DNA of 64,000 bases from Campanula takesimana. Its lineage: Eukaryota; Streptophyta; Magnoliopsida; Asterales; Campanulaceae. Shown in pieces: positions 21,784-33,158 of this stretch. The stretch's first letter is position 1, and every line of letters starts with the position of its first letter. The position numbers were made by a program, and so were the translations under genes. The DNA is taken from contig JAOWBW010000269.1 in assembly GCA_026119855.1 (NCBI GenBank), forward strand, positions 186,001-250,000. Reading direction: 5' to 3'. Under the pieces are notes generated by a model. It was not told the origin of the DNA and made no database searches. It worked only from the letters and a program-made list of their open reading frames with translations.

Positions 21784-23016
21784 TGTAGACACCCCACCTT
21801 GGACCTCTCACCCCGATTGCATACAAAGTGTTTTTATTTAACTTATTTTTGTTGATTTCTGTTATTTCGGTTAAGTTCCTAACTGATTCCGTTAGTTTTG
21901 GACTAAACTGCATAACAGAGTTAACTTTTAGGGTCATTCTGTCCTTCTATGCCGCGGGCGCTTCCGGAACTGTTAACGGGCTGCGCGCGCGTCTCGCCCC
22001 TAAAGCGGGACCCGCGCGCCTCCCATTATGGCAGTAACGGATTGTACCTTATTTCCCTCCCTTTTCTTATTTACAAACATCTTTTCTTGATCACAAAAAC
22101 CATCTTTTTATATCCACATTCATCCCCCATTTTCTCATTAACTCCCAATCCCAAATTCTAAGCCTTTTCCCAAAAACTAATATTTCTTTCATTTATTATT
22201 TGATTTCTTTTATTTTTATTTTATTCATTTATCTTATTTGTGATTGGCTCATTCCATTTCACATGGATGACTAATTTCCCTCCATCATTTCCCTCTCTTT
22301 TTTACCTATAAAAACCATCATCTCCTACCTTGGAAAAGGACCTCATTTTTTAGACTTGGAACTTTCTCTCTACACAAATTCTATATCATTTTCCCTACAC
22401 AAATTCTCCCAACAAGAGTTTTACACAACAAAACTCTACACAAATCTCTACACAACAACATCATTTTCAAGTCCAAGTTTGAAGTCTTCTTTCTAAAGGT
22501 ACAAGTCTTCTTCTTTTATTCTATTCATGTTCTAGTCAATGTATGCAATCCCCATCAATGGGACATGACCTAACGATCACTTTATTCCATTAAAGTTGGT
22601 TAAAGGTTATCTCCCTACATTTCAACTCTAATTTAATTTACTCTTCTTCCATTAATGTAATCTTTAGCATTAAATCAACAAAAACAATTCTCTTTTATTT
22701 CCCCTTTCTTTCTATTATAATTGTTAGCACTTTTCTCATATTAATACAAGAAGGACATTTAGCATTAGAACACCAATAGTAGCAAGACCCGCGTAAGCGG
22801 GGCGGAGTGGGTGTTTAAGTACTTCCCACTCCGTCACCTAACCCCCGAACCCTTCTCTCCCGAATCTCTGGTTTTGTACATAAATTAGGCTATTTCTAGG
22901 TTTTTCTTATGTTCCTTTAAAAACATAGGTGGCGACTCTAAACAATCTAAAACAAGTTAGACATCCTAGGATAATTCACCGCTCTAGCCAAGTTGTGGTT
23001 TCCCGGGGTATCTACA
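21784..23016 (+). repeat. 3' LTR of the second Tat-type element
   Basis: 1233 bp with matched ends TGTAGA...TCTACA, following the polypurine tract. Contains the primer-site core TGGCGACTCT at 22931-22940, 77 bases before its end. A TATA-like CTATAAAAACC is at 22305-22315. Confidence 0.85.
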
Positions 23017-24597
23017 GTTATACTTGATACTTGTACTTGTTAATTTTGTGATTTGAATGATATTTGTATACTTGTAATTTTGGGACAAAGTGAGTATTTG
23101 GTATGGTTGATTTTGATGGGTTGAAAGGTTGAGTTGTGTAGCCAAGTTGTGTTACAAAAGTTTTAGTAATGTAAGTATTATACTTTTGGGATGGTGAAAC
23201 GAAGGGAGTAAAATTAGCAAGTTTTGGGCCTGGCGGGTGTGTTGGGCGGCCGCCCAAATAGGGCGTGCGGCCGCACAATTATCTGGAAGGTTTTTGTCTT
23301 GGGGCAGAGTGTTTTGGGCGGCCGCACAGGCTGGTGTGGGCGACCGCCCAAGGTTGCTGAAAAATGGAGTTGTTCCATTTCAAGTGATTTAAAGTTCAAG
23401 CTTGGTCTAGGTCTTAGGTGATATCCTAGAGTACCTAGAGGGTTGTTCTGGAACACCCTAGTGTTTGAAATTGGTTCCTTTGTGAACATATGTGTTGTGG
23501 AATTTGACTAAATGTTAATTGGATTTGATTAAACATCTTTTGATGTGGATTGGATTGGTTCATCTTTGTGATGTGTTTGGCTTGGTTCCCTACTTTGGAA
23601 TCATTGCCCCCGGTTGTTGTTTAAGCAAGTATTCATTACTATGCTCATTTGAAAGTCAAGCTGGTACTTGTTGTAAAGTCGGGCAGTGGTAGGGATTATA
23701 ATGGCACACGAGCCAAGTTCATTGTAAGGCTTCTACCATTGGTTTCCCATTTTAACCCCCTTCCTTGGGCCACGGATTGGGTCTGGGCTAGCTCTCCTTT
23801 GAGTGAGTTTAGTCACCGTTTGGGTTATGATTATGTGTCATTTTCCCCCTCTTGTTGTTGTTGTTGTTGTTGTTGTTGTTGCTTGGTTCATGAACCGGTT
23901 TTAGCCCTTTGGTGCTGTTCAGTTGATACCTCTCAGATGGTTATATGTTTGATTCGAGAACCTTGGCTCAGTATCCACGTATGAGTGTTTATTTCCGACT
24001 TATGTGTGGTATGATGAGTTGGTTGTTATTTCCAACCGGTATGGGACGGTTGGCGATAGGGAGCCTCTCATGTTATGTGCTATGTGGATGTTTATTGACA
24101 TTGTTCAATTCCGAGTATCATTTTAGCATGTAACGTAGTTGCATTTTAGTAGCTTACTGAGATTCATTCTCACCCTTATTTGTTTACTGTTTTAGATAAA
24201 GGAGAGCCCAGGGGATAGGTCACTTCACAAGGGAGGGCGTCGAGATGGTGATTATGGGTAAGACATTTTGGGATATGTGTCATGTAAAGGCTACATTATG
24301 TAAATGTATAACCTTTTGGGTAGTATACCCGTGACTTCATATTTGTATCACCTATTTTTGGAACATGTTGGTGAGTTGTAAATTTGTAAGTAAAGTGTGT
24401 AAGCCTTATGGCTAAGTACTTTTGATTGTGAAAGTTTGTTTGTGTGGAATGAAGTCAAGTTTTAAGTAAATGTGTTTTGGTTATATGAAACTTTTATGAA
24501 AGTACATTTCGAAAATTTTTCCTAAAATGTTTTATGACGTCTTCCGTGCGTGTCCCGAGCGTGGGGACAAGTAGGACCACGGGTACGGGGCGCGACA
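23017..24597 (+). repeat. Ty3/gypsy-type LTR, right part (solo or 3' LTR)
   Basis: Ends GGGTACGGGGCGCGACA at 24597 and is followed at once by an unrelated copia remnant, so this is the 3' boundary of an LTR. Its left part is cut off by the second Tat-type element. GC-rich words GGGCGGCCGCCCAA and GCGGCCGCAC lie at 23240-23352, and a (GTT)n run at 23850-23881. The lineage is uncertain; the ending resembles chromovirus-type LTRs. No coding region. Confidence 0.55.
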
Positions 24598-25161
24598 GTT
24601 GATATCTATTGCAGCCACAAGAATGCCATCGACATAAACAAGATAAGTCAATGTGCCATCACTACAAACCATCAAGTAAACACAACAATCATATCCACTC
24701 CTAGCATAACCATGGGTAACAATAAAAGTGTCGAACCTTTTATAACACTGTCGAGTTGACTGCTCCAAATCATCCAAGGACCTCTTTAACAGGCAAACAT
24801 GATCCTTACCTTCGACAACAAACCCTTCAGGCCGGCGCATGTAGATCTCCACCTCAAACTCTAGGTCTCTCATCGCCTCAATGCTCAACAAGTTGTGAAT
24901 AGATAAGTGTTTAACAACCAGTGAAATAATATCATTGTAGTCTACCCCAAACCTTGGAGTACCATCTTTGAACTTGTAGATCAACTTGTGACTGGCTAAC
25001 ACCTTCTTTGGTGGTGATCTAACAAATTCCCATGTCTGACTTTTAATAAGAGATACCATCTCTTCTTTAACAATGATCGACCACATAGCAGATTTATCAC
25101 ACGATATATTTTCATTGAAATAAATTAATTTATGCATACTTACTGTTTTCGTAGCGGACAA
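24598..25161 (-). pseudogene. Copia reverse transcriptase fragment
   Basis: On the minus strand, WSIIVKEEMVSL, KLIYKFKDGTPRF, FVVEGKDHVCLLKRSLDDL and CYKRFDTFIVTHGY are copia RT landmarks in the right order. Between the LSIHNLLSIEAM and EIYMRRPEGF blocks part of the domain is missing, including the segment holding the first catalytic Asp. The catalytic box reads YVDG, not YVDD. The frame stops at the inserted LTR. Dead enzyme. Confidence 0.8.
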
Positions 25162-25427
25162 TGCATAACCATCTCCTCCAAACCATATCGAACTCTACCA
25201 AAAACAATGGTAGTCTCCACCTGCTTGTTGGTCTACTTCTCTTGAAATGGAGCTTCAATTGGAGTCGCTTCATCAGACACATCATTGACATCTAAGTCAA
25301 GTTCCACCACTTCTGTATCATCTCTGGCTAACTCCACATGTTTATATATCCGTCCTGCAGGACACCCTTTTTCACAGAGAAGTAGAGCAACATCTCTACA
25401 TGTCAGGAACTTAGATGCCACCGGATC

Positions 25428-26981
25428 CTATGACCGGAATCCTTTCACTCTAGTAATATCACCCACAAAGGAACATCCTTTGGCTCTTGGCTCCAATTTG
25501 TTGTTCACACAAGCATACACGGGACACCCACAAATATACAATCTTGAGTATTCTCCTAGAGATCCTGACCACATCTCCAACAGAGCCTTCATCCCAATAC
25601 CAGAATTTAGAGTACGATTAGCCAAGTGAGCAGTCATCCTAATCGCCTCCACACAAAATTCTGTACCTAACAGTGCTTGTGACAACAAATTCCAAGCCTT
25701 TTCTGTCATTCCATTCAAGCCAATGTGACCCAATGTCATGTCCCATGATTGAGTAATCTCCACCTCAACCGTTGACCCCGTTGCAATAGACACATCACCA
25801 ACAACCGTAGACCCAAGAAGCTTGTACAATGTCCCCACCTTCTTTCCCTTCGATACCACCAAGTCACCTTTAATAGCCGATAGCTCGCCATTCGTAATGG
25901 ATAAACTATACCCAAGGCTATCCAAAGTGCCTAGAAAAATCAGATTCTTCTTCAGTTCAGGAACATACCTGACATTCTGCAATTTCCGCACCACTCCATC
26001 AAACATCTTAACCTTAATAGCCCCAATACCAACAACCTTGCATGCAGTATTATTCCCCAACAAGACTACTCCACTGGCAGACTTATACGAACAAAACCAT
26101 GCTAGGTTGGGACTAATATGATAAGAACAACCCAAATCAAAAATCCAACTATCACGAATTTCGGTAACCGAATCACAAGCAGTAAGTGCATCACAGTCAC
26201 TGTCATCACTAGTGTCTTCAAACACCACTCCAGCTTCATCCTTTGTCTTCATAGTTGTATCCCCTTGGTTTGGACAAAACCTTCTGATGTGTCCCTTCTC
26301 CTTGCAACCATGACATATCACATTCTTTTGCCATTCACTTGAACCGGATTGAACCTTCCTTGACTTTCTGCCGCTTCTAGCTACTAACCCATCACCTTGA
26401 GATTCAGCACTTGTTGAGGTCAAGTGCGTCTCAATGACTTCCCGTTGTAGTAGAGATTTCTTGATCTCTTCCATAGAAATCTCATCCTTGCCATACAACA
26501 CTGTCTCTCTAAAGTGCATGTATTCCGGAGGTAGAGAACAAAGCAATTTTACCGCCAATTGCTCATCATCAATCATTACATCGACATTCTTCAAGTCCAT
26601 AACCAAACCAACAAACTCATCAAGATTATTTTTCAAAGACTCACCTGTTTTGAGTTTGCACTCCTCGAGTTTCTTCATTAGTAGCAACCTGTTACTAATG
26701 CTCTTGGTCATGTACAATTGCTCAAGCCTAAGCCAAAGCTCTGCCGCAGTCTTCTCACTCACAACCTCCCTCAATACCTCATCTTTGAGACTCAAGTGTA
26801 AGAGAAAAGCTTTCTCGTCCATATCATCAAATTGTTCATCCGTCAAGCTTGCCGGTTTCCTTGCCTTCCCAAGCAAAGCCTTGACACAATTTTTACCCAC
26901 CAAGATTGCTCGCATCTTCACTTGCCATAAACCGAAATTTACCTTGCGGTCGAATTTCTCAATTTCGTACTTCCCTGCCAT
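25428..26981 (-). pseudogene. Copia gag-protease-integrase remnant
   Basis: Starts MAGKYEIEKFD, typical of Tork-like Gag (start chosen there; ten further in-frame codons lie upstream). About 220 residues of capsid domain are followed by a zinc knuckle CHGCKEKGHIRRFC (C-x2-C-x4-H-x4-C). The protease begins SWIFDLGCSYHISP, where the usual catalytic DSG is DLG. The pre-integrase region includes DMTLGHIGLNGM. The frame then jumps directly to the late integrase region (RMTAHLANRTLNSG), so the catalytic DDE core is deleted. It is a long open frame but carries no complete enzyme. Confidence 0.85.
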
Positions 26982-27018
26982 CGTTACCAATAAGAAATAC
27001 AAGATCCACAAACCGGAG

Positions 27019-27030
27019 CTCTAGATACCA
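27019..27030 (-). other. Primer binding site, tRNA-Met type
   Basis: On the minus strand TGGTATCTAGAGC lies beside the LTR; close to the copia tRNA-Met site with a small difference. Confidence 0.7.
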
Positions 27031-27032
27031 AT

Positions 27033-27645
27033 TGTGAGGATTTTAAGGCCCAAACACAATTGCTTAATTGATAAAGATGAAAGCACAAAATAACAAAATA
27101 GCAAGAACGGAACAAAATTGAAAAATAGATGAACACAAGAGATTTACGTAGTTCACCAACTTGGCTACGTCCACGGGCGATAGAGAATCAATTCACTATA
27201 ATCAAGAAGAGTACAAGGAGAATCAAGGTGAAAACCTTTCACACAATCTCACAATCTCTCACAATAGTGAATAGCCTAGCTTTTCTATCAATCTCTCTCA
27301 AGGATCTATACAAAGTCACTCTAGGTCACAAGAATAGGTCTGGAGGATTGTTTATATTTATACACAAAATATAAACCCAACCCTAGAAGAATAGGAGTCC
27401 AAAACCCATCCAAAATCTGTTTCCAAAATTGGATCAGGAAACCCAGTCCCGACAACACCGTGCGGCCGCCCAAAACCACCTGGGCGGTCGCCCAAACCAA
27501 CAGGAACAAATCTGGTACAATCCGAGCCAAACTTGTGCGATCGCCCAACACCATTTGGGCGGTCGCCCACTGCTACAGTTCTCCGTTTTCTTCTTTGTTG
27601 CAAGACCAATTCAATTCAAGTCCCAATTGAGAGTCACACTCAACA
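27033..27645 (-). repeat. 5' LTR of the Tork-like element
   Basis: On the minus strand opens TGTTGAGTGTGAC and closes CTCACA, 613 bp, followed by the primer site. Holds GCGGCCGCCCAA and GGGCGGTCGCCCA words at 27460-27572. Confidence 0.8.
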
Positions 27646-28069
27646 ACTGATTTAATCAAAATTTTATATAAATTTAGGGAGGGGCTATTGCCACTATATT
27701 ATTTCCTTATCCACTACAAAGTTTATAAATAGACACATTTATCCTTTCCTATTTTTATAAACTACTGGGTAACCCGTGCTTTGTACGGAAAACTAATTTA
27801 CTATTTTGTTCGTATTTTGTTTTTTTATGATTTTATTTAGTATTGTAACATATTTTTTTTTTTATTATAACTATATTGTATATGAATTAAAATGTTTGCT
27901 TATAAATTTAGGAAAATTGTGTTAATTTTTTAGTAATAATTAAAATAATTATTATAATTAACTAATATTATTAATTTCACTTATTAACTTATATAATAAC
28001 TATTATTATTCACTAATAATAATAATAGTTATAATTAACCTATATATTAACTATTATAATTAATTAATA

Positions 28070-28278
28070 CTCCCTACGCCTTAGAGTTAGAGTCCTACCT
28101 TGTTTGTGCACATTTATTAAAGACATAATAGAAAATTGGTAAACATTGCAAGTGTGTTGAGGGTATAATTGTCCAAAATACTATTCATTCTTTTTCATCA
28201 TTTTTCCTTTTAGGAAATAGACTTTTAGTGGGGCGTAAAAAAATAGAAAGTATGACTCTTACTCTCGAACGGAGCGAG
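28070..28278. mobile_element. Stowaway-like MITE
   Basis: 209 bp. CTCCCTACGCCTTAGAGTTA at the left is matched inverted by the right end (CTCGAACGGAGCGAG). TA flanks both sides. Confidence 0.8.
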
Positions 28279-28909
28279 TACTATTAATATTAAATATTAA
28301 CATTTATTGTATAATGATTAACTAATACTATTAATAATAATAGTTAACTTATATAGTAACTATTATTATTAACTAATAATACTATTAATAGTAATAATTA
28401 ATATATAGTAACTATTATGATTAACTAATACTATTAATAGTAATTTTAATTTTATTTAATAGTTAATTATAATAGTTAAATATAAATGTTAATTATAATG
28501 ATAGTTAACTATTAATAGTCAATTGTTATTTGTTTAACAATATTAAATAATTATATTAATTATTATATAAAGTAATTATTATAGTAACCATTACTAATAA
28601 TAGTAATAATTACTATGTAGGGTAACTATTATAGTTAACTATAATAGTAACTATTACTAATAATAGTAATACTTAACTATAATAGTTACCCTACATAGTA
28701 ATTATTACTATTATTAGTAATAGTTACTATTACAGTTAACTATAATAGTTACCCTATATAGTAACTAATATTATTAGCTAATAGTATTAGCTAATAGAAA
28801 AAAAATGAAAAGTCACTTATTTTAGAGGGTAGTGTTGATGTGGCATCACCAAATTCAAGCTTCTTCCATGACTTGTCCACATGGCAACACCTTATCTCTC
28901 CTCACCAAA

Positions 28910-28952
<43 letters not shown>
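28279..28952. repeat. AT-rich inverted repeats and a (TA)n tract
   Basis: 28560-28760 is a long imperfect palindrome of TAATAGTTA words centred near 28670. A TA microsatellite at 28913-28951 directly abuts the Mutator-like element. No gene. Confidence 0.7.
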
Positions 28953-28954
<2 letters not shown>

Positions 28955-29055
28955 TAGGTGCTCAAATGAGAACCTAATTCTTGTGAGAACCATGAGAACC
29001 ATTAAATGCCCTTGGATTAAGAAAAAATAGACAGTCCAGATTAGATTTTAAAGAG
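28953..29055 (+). repeat. Left terminal inverted repeat of the Mutator-like element
   Basis: Matches 33034-33136 in inverse orientation; the same terminal words occur in the MITE at 52973-53339. Confidence 0.75.
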
Positions 29056-29417
29056 GAAGGAGGCGGTGGCATTTTTGAAATAACAAAAGTAGGCAAGGGT
29101 AAAAACGTCTTTTGTTAGTTTGTTTTATGATTTGTTTGTGAATTAGAAACAGATTAAGAAAGAGATGCCGGAGAGCAGCATAGAGAGGAGAGAGAGAGAG
29201 ACGGCGGACCATCTCTAATCCGGTGTAATTGCATCGCCGGAGTTATAGAATAGTTTCAGGCTTCGTCTCCGTGTCCGGTTATTTTATTTGTTTTTGATTT
29301 TGAGCTCAGGATTATTCTCCGGTGGAATTTCAATCTTTCATTCAAATCTCTTTGATTTCGTTCAAATCTCTGGCTGAATTTGCAATAACCGATCTCTTTT
29401 GATTTCGTTAGGTTTAG

Positions 29418-30478
29418 ATGGAACAAAATGAAGCTTGTAATTCAGGTATACTTTGTTTTTAATAGTTTATTTGATTTAATAATTTAAGTGTTTTTGTGCA
29501 ATGTTTCTAGCAATGTTTATGAGGTATTGGAATTGATTATTGTAAGTCTGTAGATTTTATATGTTAATTGATTTTCTTGAGTGAGCAATTGAATTGGATA
29601 CATTATGCACTTTTCATTATGTATCTAACTGTTTTTTTGTTGATCAACTGAGTTAGATACATTATACATTAGCTTATTGTATCTAAATGTATATATGAAT
29701 ATTTGTGGTTTCATTTTGTTTGAATTGTATTTTTATGTTGAGCAATGCAATTGGATACATTATTTAGTTTTGTATTGTATCTAAGTTTAATGGTGATAAA
29801 TTATCACTTATAATACAATTTTGGATACATAAGATGTGTTTAGGTTGTGTATCCAATTGTGTGTTTTCTGTTGAATAATGCAATTGGATACAATATCTAG
29901 TTTGTATTGTATCTAAATGTAATGGTGACAAATTGTCACTTATAATACACTTGGATACATAATCTATATTAGATTGTGTATCCATTTTTTCAATTTTTTT
30001 GTTAGAGCAATGTAGTTGGATACAATGTTTTTAGTTTTTGTATTGTATTTAAGTATAAAGGTGAGACTTACAATACACTTTTTGGATACAAAATCTATGT
30101 TATGTTGTGTGTCAAAAAATGTATCTAATTATATTTCTGTGTGAGTAATGAAGTTATATACAATAGTTAATTTTCTCTATTTGTATCTAAGTATATTGTT
30201 ACTAACAATTTTTGTATTTTTTTTGTGTAGCTGTTCGAAGCAATCATTGTAGCGTTGCAAGTGCTAATAATGTTGGATATTACTCTGCTGATAGTGATGA
30301 TGCTTGTTTGAAGGCTATTACAATACCAAAAGATAGTCGGTATTGGCTTCCTTTTTGTGAGGAAGTTTATAAGCCGGTTATTGGGCAGTGTTTTGGAAGT
30401 TTCGAGGATGGTTTTCGTTTTTATAAAGCATATCGGGTTTGTGGTTTTGATGTCCGTCGTTCAAAAGGAGAAGGCTAA
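29418..30478 (+). CDS. Truncated FAR1-like DNA-binding protein (two-exon model)
   Basis: Exon 1 is 29418-29445 (MEQNEACNS plus one base). The intron 29446-30230 has GT and a TTTTTTGTGTAG acceptor, and exon 2 30231-30478 joins in frame and ends at a TAA; about 91 residues. The C-terminal half, PVIGQCFGSFEDGFRFYKAY and GFDVRR, matches the start of the FAR1 domain (a WRKY-GCM1-type zinc finger) of FAR1/FHY3 proteins and Jittery-type Mutator transposases. The conserved Cys/His ligands would lie downstream and are missing, so DNA binding is doubtful. The intron is filled with GATAC hairpin repeats. The 5' region (29161-29280) is GA-rich and GC-richer, like a promoter or 5' UTR. Confidence 0.5.
29580..30200 (+). 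repeat. GATAC hairpin array, left arm
   Basis: Repeated TTGGATACA...TGTATCTAA pairs in units of roughly 105 bp (GCAATTGGATACA / TGTATCCAATTG / GTGACAAATTGTCAC), lying within the FAR1-like intron. Confidence 0.8.
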
Positions 30479-30599
30479 GAGATTGTGTAGGTCATGCAAC
30501 CAAATGGTGTATCATGTCAAGCGGACTTGTCCTTAGGATAAATACTAGATTTTCATTTTCATTTTTTTTACTGAATTATCAAGCTTTTTTTATATTTTT

Positions 30600-31090
30600 T
30601 TTAGTGTAATAACTATATACTTTTGGTCAATAATTCAGTTATTGGATACAATAGTTAAATAGTTTATGTATTTTTGTAATTTTTATTAGATACACTAAGG
30701 TAAATAGCTTGTGTATCCAATAATTAAAATATTGATATATTTTGATTATTAGATACACACAGTATTACCTTGATGTATCTACTAAAAATTAGAATGAATG
30801 ATATATTTGAATGATTAGACACACTAGGTAACACCTTGTGTATCCAATAACATCTTCTCTATCCTTTCTAAATTTTATTAGATACACTAAGGTAAATACC
30901 TTGTGTATTCAATAACTACTTATGTATCCTTTCTAATTTTTATTAGATACATAAGAAAATACTAGAACTAGTTTCAATGAACAACACACCAGTTAAAAGC
31001 TACTCTTGCTTACTTATTAAGTATCCAACATAAACAAAAAAAAATTAAAAATCTACCAGTTCAAAATAAACATTATCCAACAAGTATCAA
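30600..31090 (+). repeat. GATACACTAAGGTAAATA repeat block
   Basis: Four or five units of TTAGATACACTAAGGTAAAT with TTGTGTATCCAATAA; noncoding between the FAR1-like and Ulp1-like parts. Confidence 0.7.
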
Positions 31091-31369
31091 AGATACCCGG
31101 TTGCTGCCTTAATCACCTCTTTCTTGTTTTTATTCTTCTCATATAAAATGATTCTGTGCACATAGCGGCTTCTTAGCTTGTTAAGTTGTTTTTGTTGACC
31201 AGCCTGAAAAAAAGGGAAAAAAAATAGATAATAACATTTTTTAGAAGGTTTTTTTTTTTTTTTTTTTTTTTTTTCAATCTGACAAAATTTGTATTATAAA
31301 ATATACTTACTCCTTTTTTGTGTAGACCACCATCTTTTTCAATAGCATCATCCCCTGCATCTCCGCTGA

Positions 31370-31560
31370 TCATGCATATCGCATCAAAAATATCCCAGAG
31401 TCAACATTATTATCTTTTGTGCGCCAAGGCAGTATTTTTCGACTAGGTGTAAGTATTACAAATACGTTAGCTTTTTGCGACTGTTGAAGTCTAAATATTG
31501 GTGTTGTTTCAAGTATTGTTATTGTTGGATATGCTGCTTCTCCTGAAATGAAGTAAAAAA
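31370..31560 (-). pseudogene. Ulp1-like (SUMO protease) C-terminal remnant
   Basis: The minus-strand frame ends with NNVDSGIFLMRYA, preceded by KILPWRTKD. This resembles the C-terminal catalytic block of C48/Ulp1 peptidases, normally VDCG followed by a hydrophobic stretch and an MR/ME motif. The expected catalytic Cys is Ser here. The His and Asp regions are not present. Plant Mutator-like elements often carry Ulp1-like genes, which supports the reading. Only ~60 residues, so the call rests on one motif. Confidence 0.4.
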
Positions 31561-31619
31561 AGGTAAGCATTATATTTGGCTGTTAAAAAATAACTATATT
31601 CAACTTTTTGCAAACAGAT

Positions 31620-32600
31620 TTATAACAATACACTTAGATACAATAACTATTGTATCAAACAGCAATGTTGAGACATTTCTATTAGATACAATAGCCAAAT
31701 AGCTATTGTATCAAAAAGCAATGTTGACACATTGCTATTAGATACACTAGTAATTTAGCTATTCTATCCAATAAAATGTTGATAACAATACAATTGGATA
31801 CAATAGCCAAACAGCTATTGTATCCAACAGCAATGTTGACACATTGATATTAGATACAATAGCCAAATACCTATTGTATCCAACAGCAATGTTAACACAT
31901 TGATATTAGATACAATAGCCAAATAGCTATTCTATCCAATACAATGTTGATAACAATACACTTGGATACAATAGACATATAGCTATTGCATCCAATACAA
32001 TGTTTATAACAATACACTTGGATACAATAGTCAAATAATTATTGTATCCAATAGCAATGTTGACACATTGCTATTAGATACAATAGCCAAATATCTATTG
32101 TATCCAACAACAAATGTTGACACATTGCTATTACATACAATAGCAAAATAGCTATTGTATCCAACAACAATATTGACACATTGCTATTAGATACACTAGC
32201 ACTTTAGCTATTGTATCCTATACATGTTGATAACAATACACATTGAATACAATAGCCAAATAGCTATTGTATCCAACAACAATGTTGACATATTGCTATT
32301 AGAAATTGTATCCAACAGTAATGTTCACACATTTCTGTTAGATACAATAGCCAAATAGCTATTGTATCCTACAACAATGTCTCAAGCATTTCTGTTAGAT
32401 ACAATAGCTTTTTAGAAATTGTATCCAATAGCTATGTCTCAAGCATTTCTGTTAGATACAATAGCTAAAATGATACAACAGCTTTGTAGAAATTGTATCA
32501 AACAACATTGCTCACAGATTTTTATTAGATACAGTAGCCAAATAGCTATTGTATCCAATAGCAATGTCTCAAACATTTCTTTTAAATAGAACAGCTTTTT
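31620..32600 (+). repeat. GATAC hairpin array, right arm
   Basis: About 15 units of 56-58 bp: GATACAATAGC, CAAATA, GCTATTGTATC, then a CAACAGCAATGTTGACACAT spacer. The 11-base arms are perfect inverted repeats in many units, so the array can form serial hairpins. Confidence 0.88.
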
Positions 32601-33033
32601 AGAAATTGTATCCAACAATGTCTCAAGAATTTCGTGATTTTGTAAATTAAGAAAATTTACAATAAAAAGTTTTAAATCGTGAGAAATCAAATAATAATAG
32701 GAGAAATTGAATTAGAAACGTCACCTTGTTGATTTTGACAATCAATGTTGATTTCGGGGTTAGGAGCCACCATTTTTGATTATTTTTGCTGCTGGTGGAA
32801 GACTTTGAATAAAGGAAACTCGCCGGAGAATACTAATCGAGGATAATCGGAGTATAATCAGACACAAACGCCGGAGAATAGGGTAGGGATTTATCGGTTG
32901 GGTTTTCTCTCACCTCTCTAGAATGTCGACTGTGTGTTTGTGTGTGTAAAACAATGGTTATGAGCAGTCCCTGAGCGATTTGACCTTTGTGCCCTTGTGT
33001 GTCTTTGTATTTTCAAAATTGCCACCGCCTCAT

Positions 33034-33136
33034 TTTTCTTTCAATTATAATCTGAGCTGTCCATTTATTTCTAATCCTAAGGCTAGTAATGGTTCTCATG
33101 GTTCTCATCTAATTAGGTTCTCACAGGAGCATGACC
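33034..33136 (-). repeat. Right terminal inverted repeat of the Mutator-like element
   Basis: Inverse of 28953-29055, followed by (TA)n at 33137-33158. Confidence 0.75.
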
Positions 33137-33158
33137 ATATATATATATATATATATAT

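Larger units (their letters stand above)
20340..23016 (+). mobile_element. Second Ogre/Tat-type element, 3' end only
   Basis: Internal tail, higher-order array, polypurine tract CGCCGAGGGGCTC (21771-21783) and 3' LTR. The tract is almost the same as in the first Tat-type element. Its 5' part lies left of the window, beyond the Sirevirus-like element inserted in it. Confidence 0.8.
24598..27645 (-). mobile_element. Decayed Ty1/copia element (Tork-like), 5' part
   Basis: On the minus strand: 5' LTR (27033-27645), tRNA-Met primer site, gag-protease and fragments of integrase and RT. Parts of integrase, all of RNase H and the 3' LTR are missing; a gypsy LTR cuts it at 24597. Confidence 0.85.
28953..33136. 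mobile_element. Mutator-like element with FAR1-like and Ulp1-like remnants
   Basis: Terminal inverted repeats of about 100 bp: GGTAGGTGCTCAAATGAGAA at the left, and at the right the inverse of GGTCATGCTCCTGTGAGAAC. The shared core is TGAGAACCATGAGAACCATTA, with further similarity to GGATTA and CAGATTA inward. (TA)n on both sides hides any target duplication. Contents are a FAR1-type two-exon gene, a Ulp1-like remnant on the other strand and long arrays of GATAC hairpins. FAR1 domains and Ulp1 genes are both known cargo or derivatives of plant Mutator-like elements. No complete transposase is seen. Confidence 0.75.

Noticed and set aside
20683..21788. Overlapping 200-317 codon ORFs with RSQTGAF repeats
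   Set aside because: All three frames carry the same repeat words, so listed as an array; coding is only raised as a question.
23224..23489. GC-rich ORFs on both strands around GGGCGGCCGCCC
   Set aside because: Short, overlapping on opposite strands, inside an LTR.
25285..27024. Plus-strand ORFs opposite the copia gag
   Set aside because: Antisense shadows of the gag-integrase frame; no domain.
30212..30478. Single-exon 88-codon reading of the FAR1-like ORF
   Set aside because: Its first codons lie in the T-rich acceptor tract; the two-exon model with an in-frame GT-AG intron fits better.
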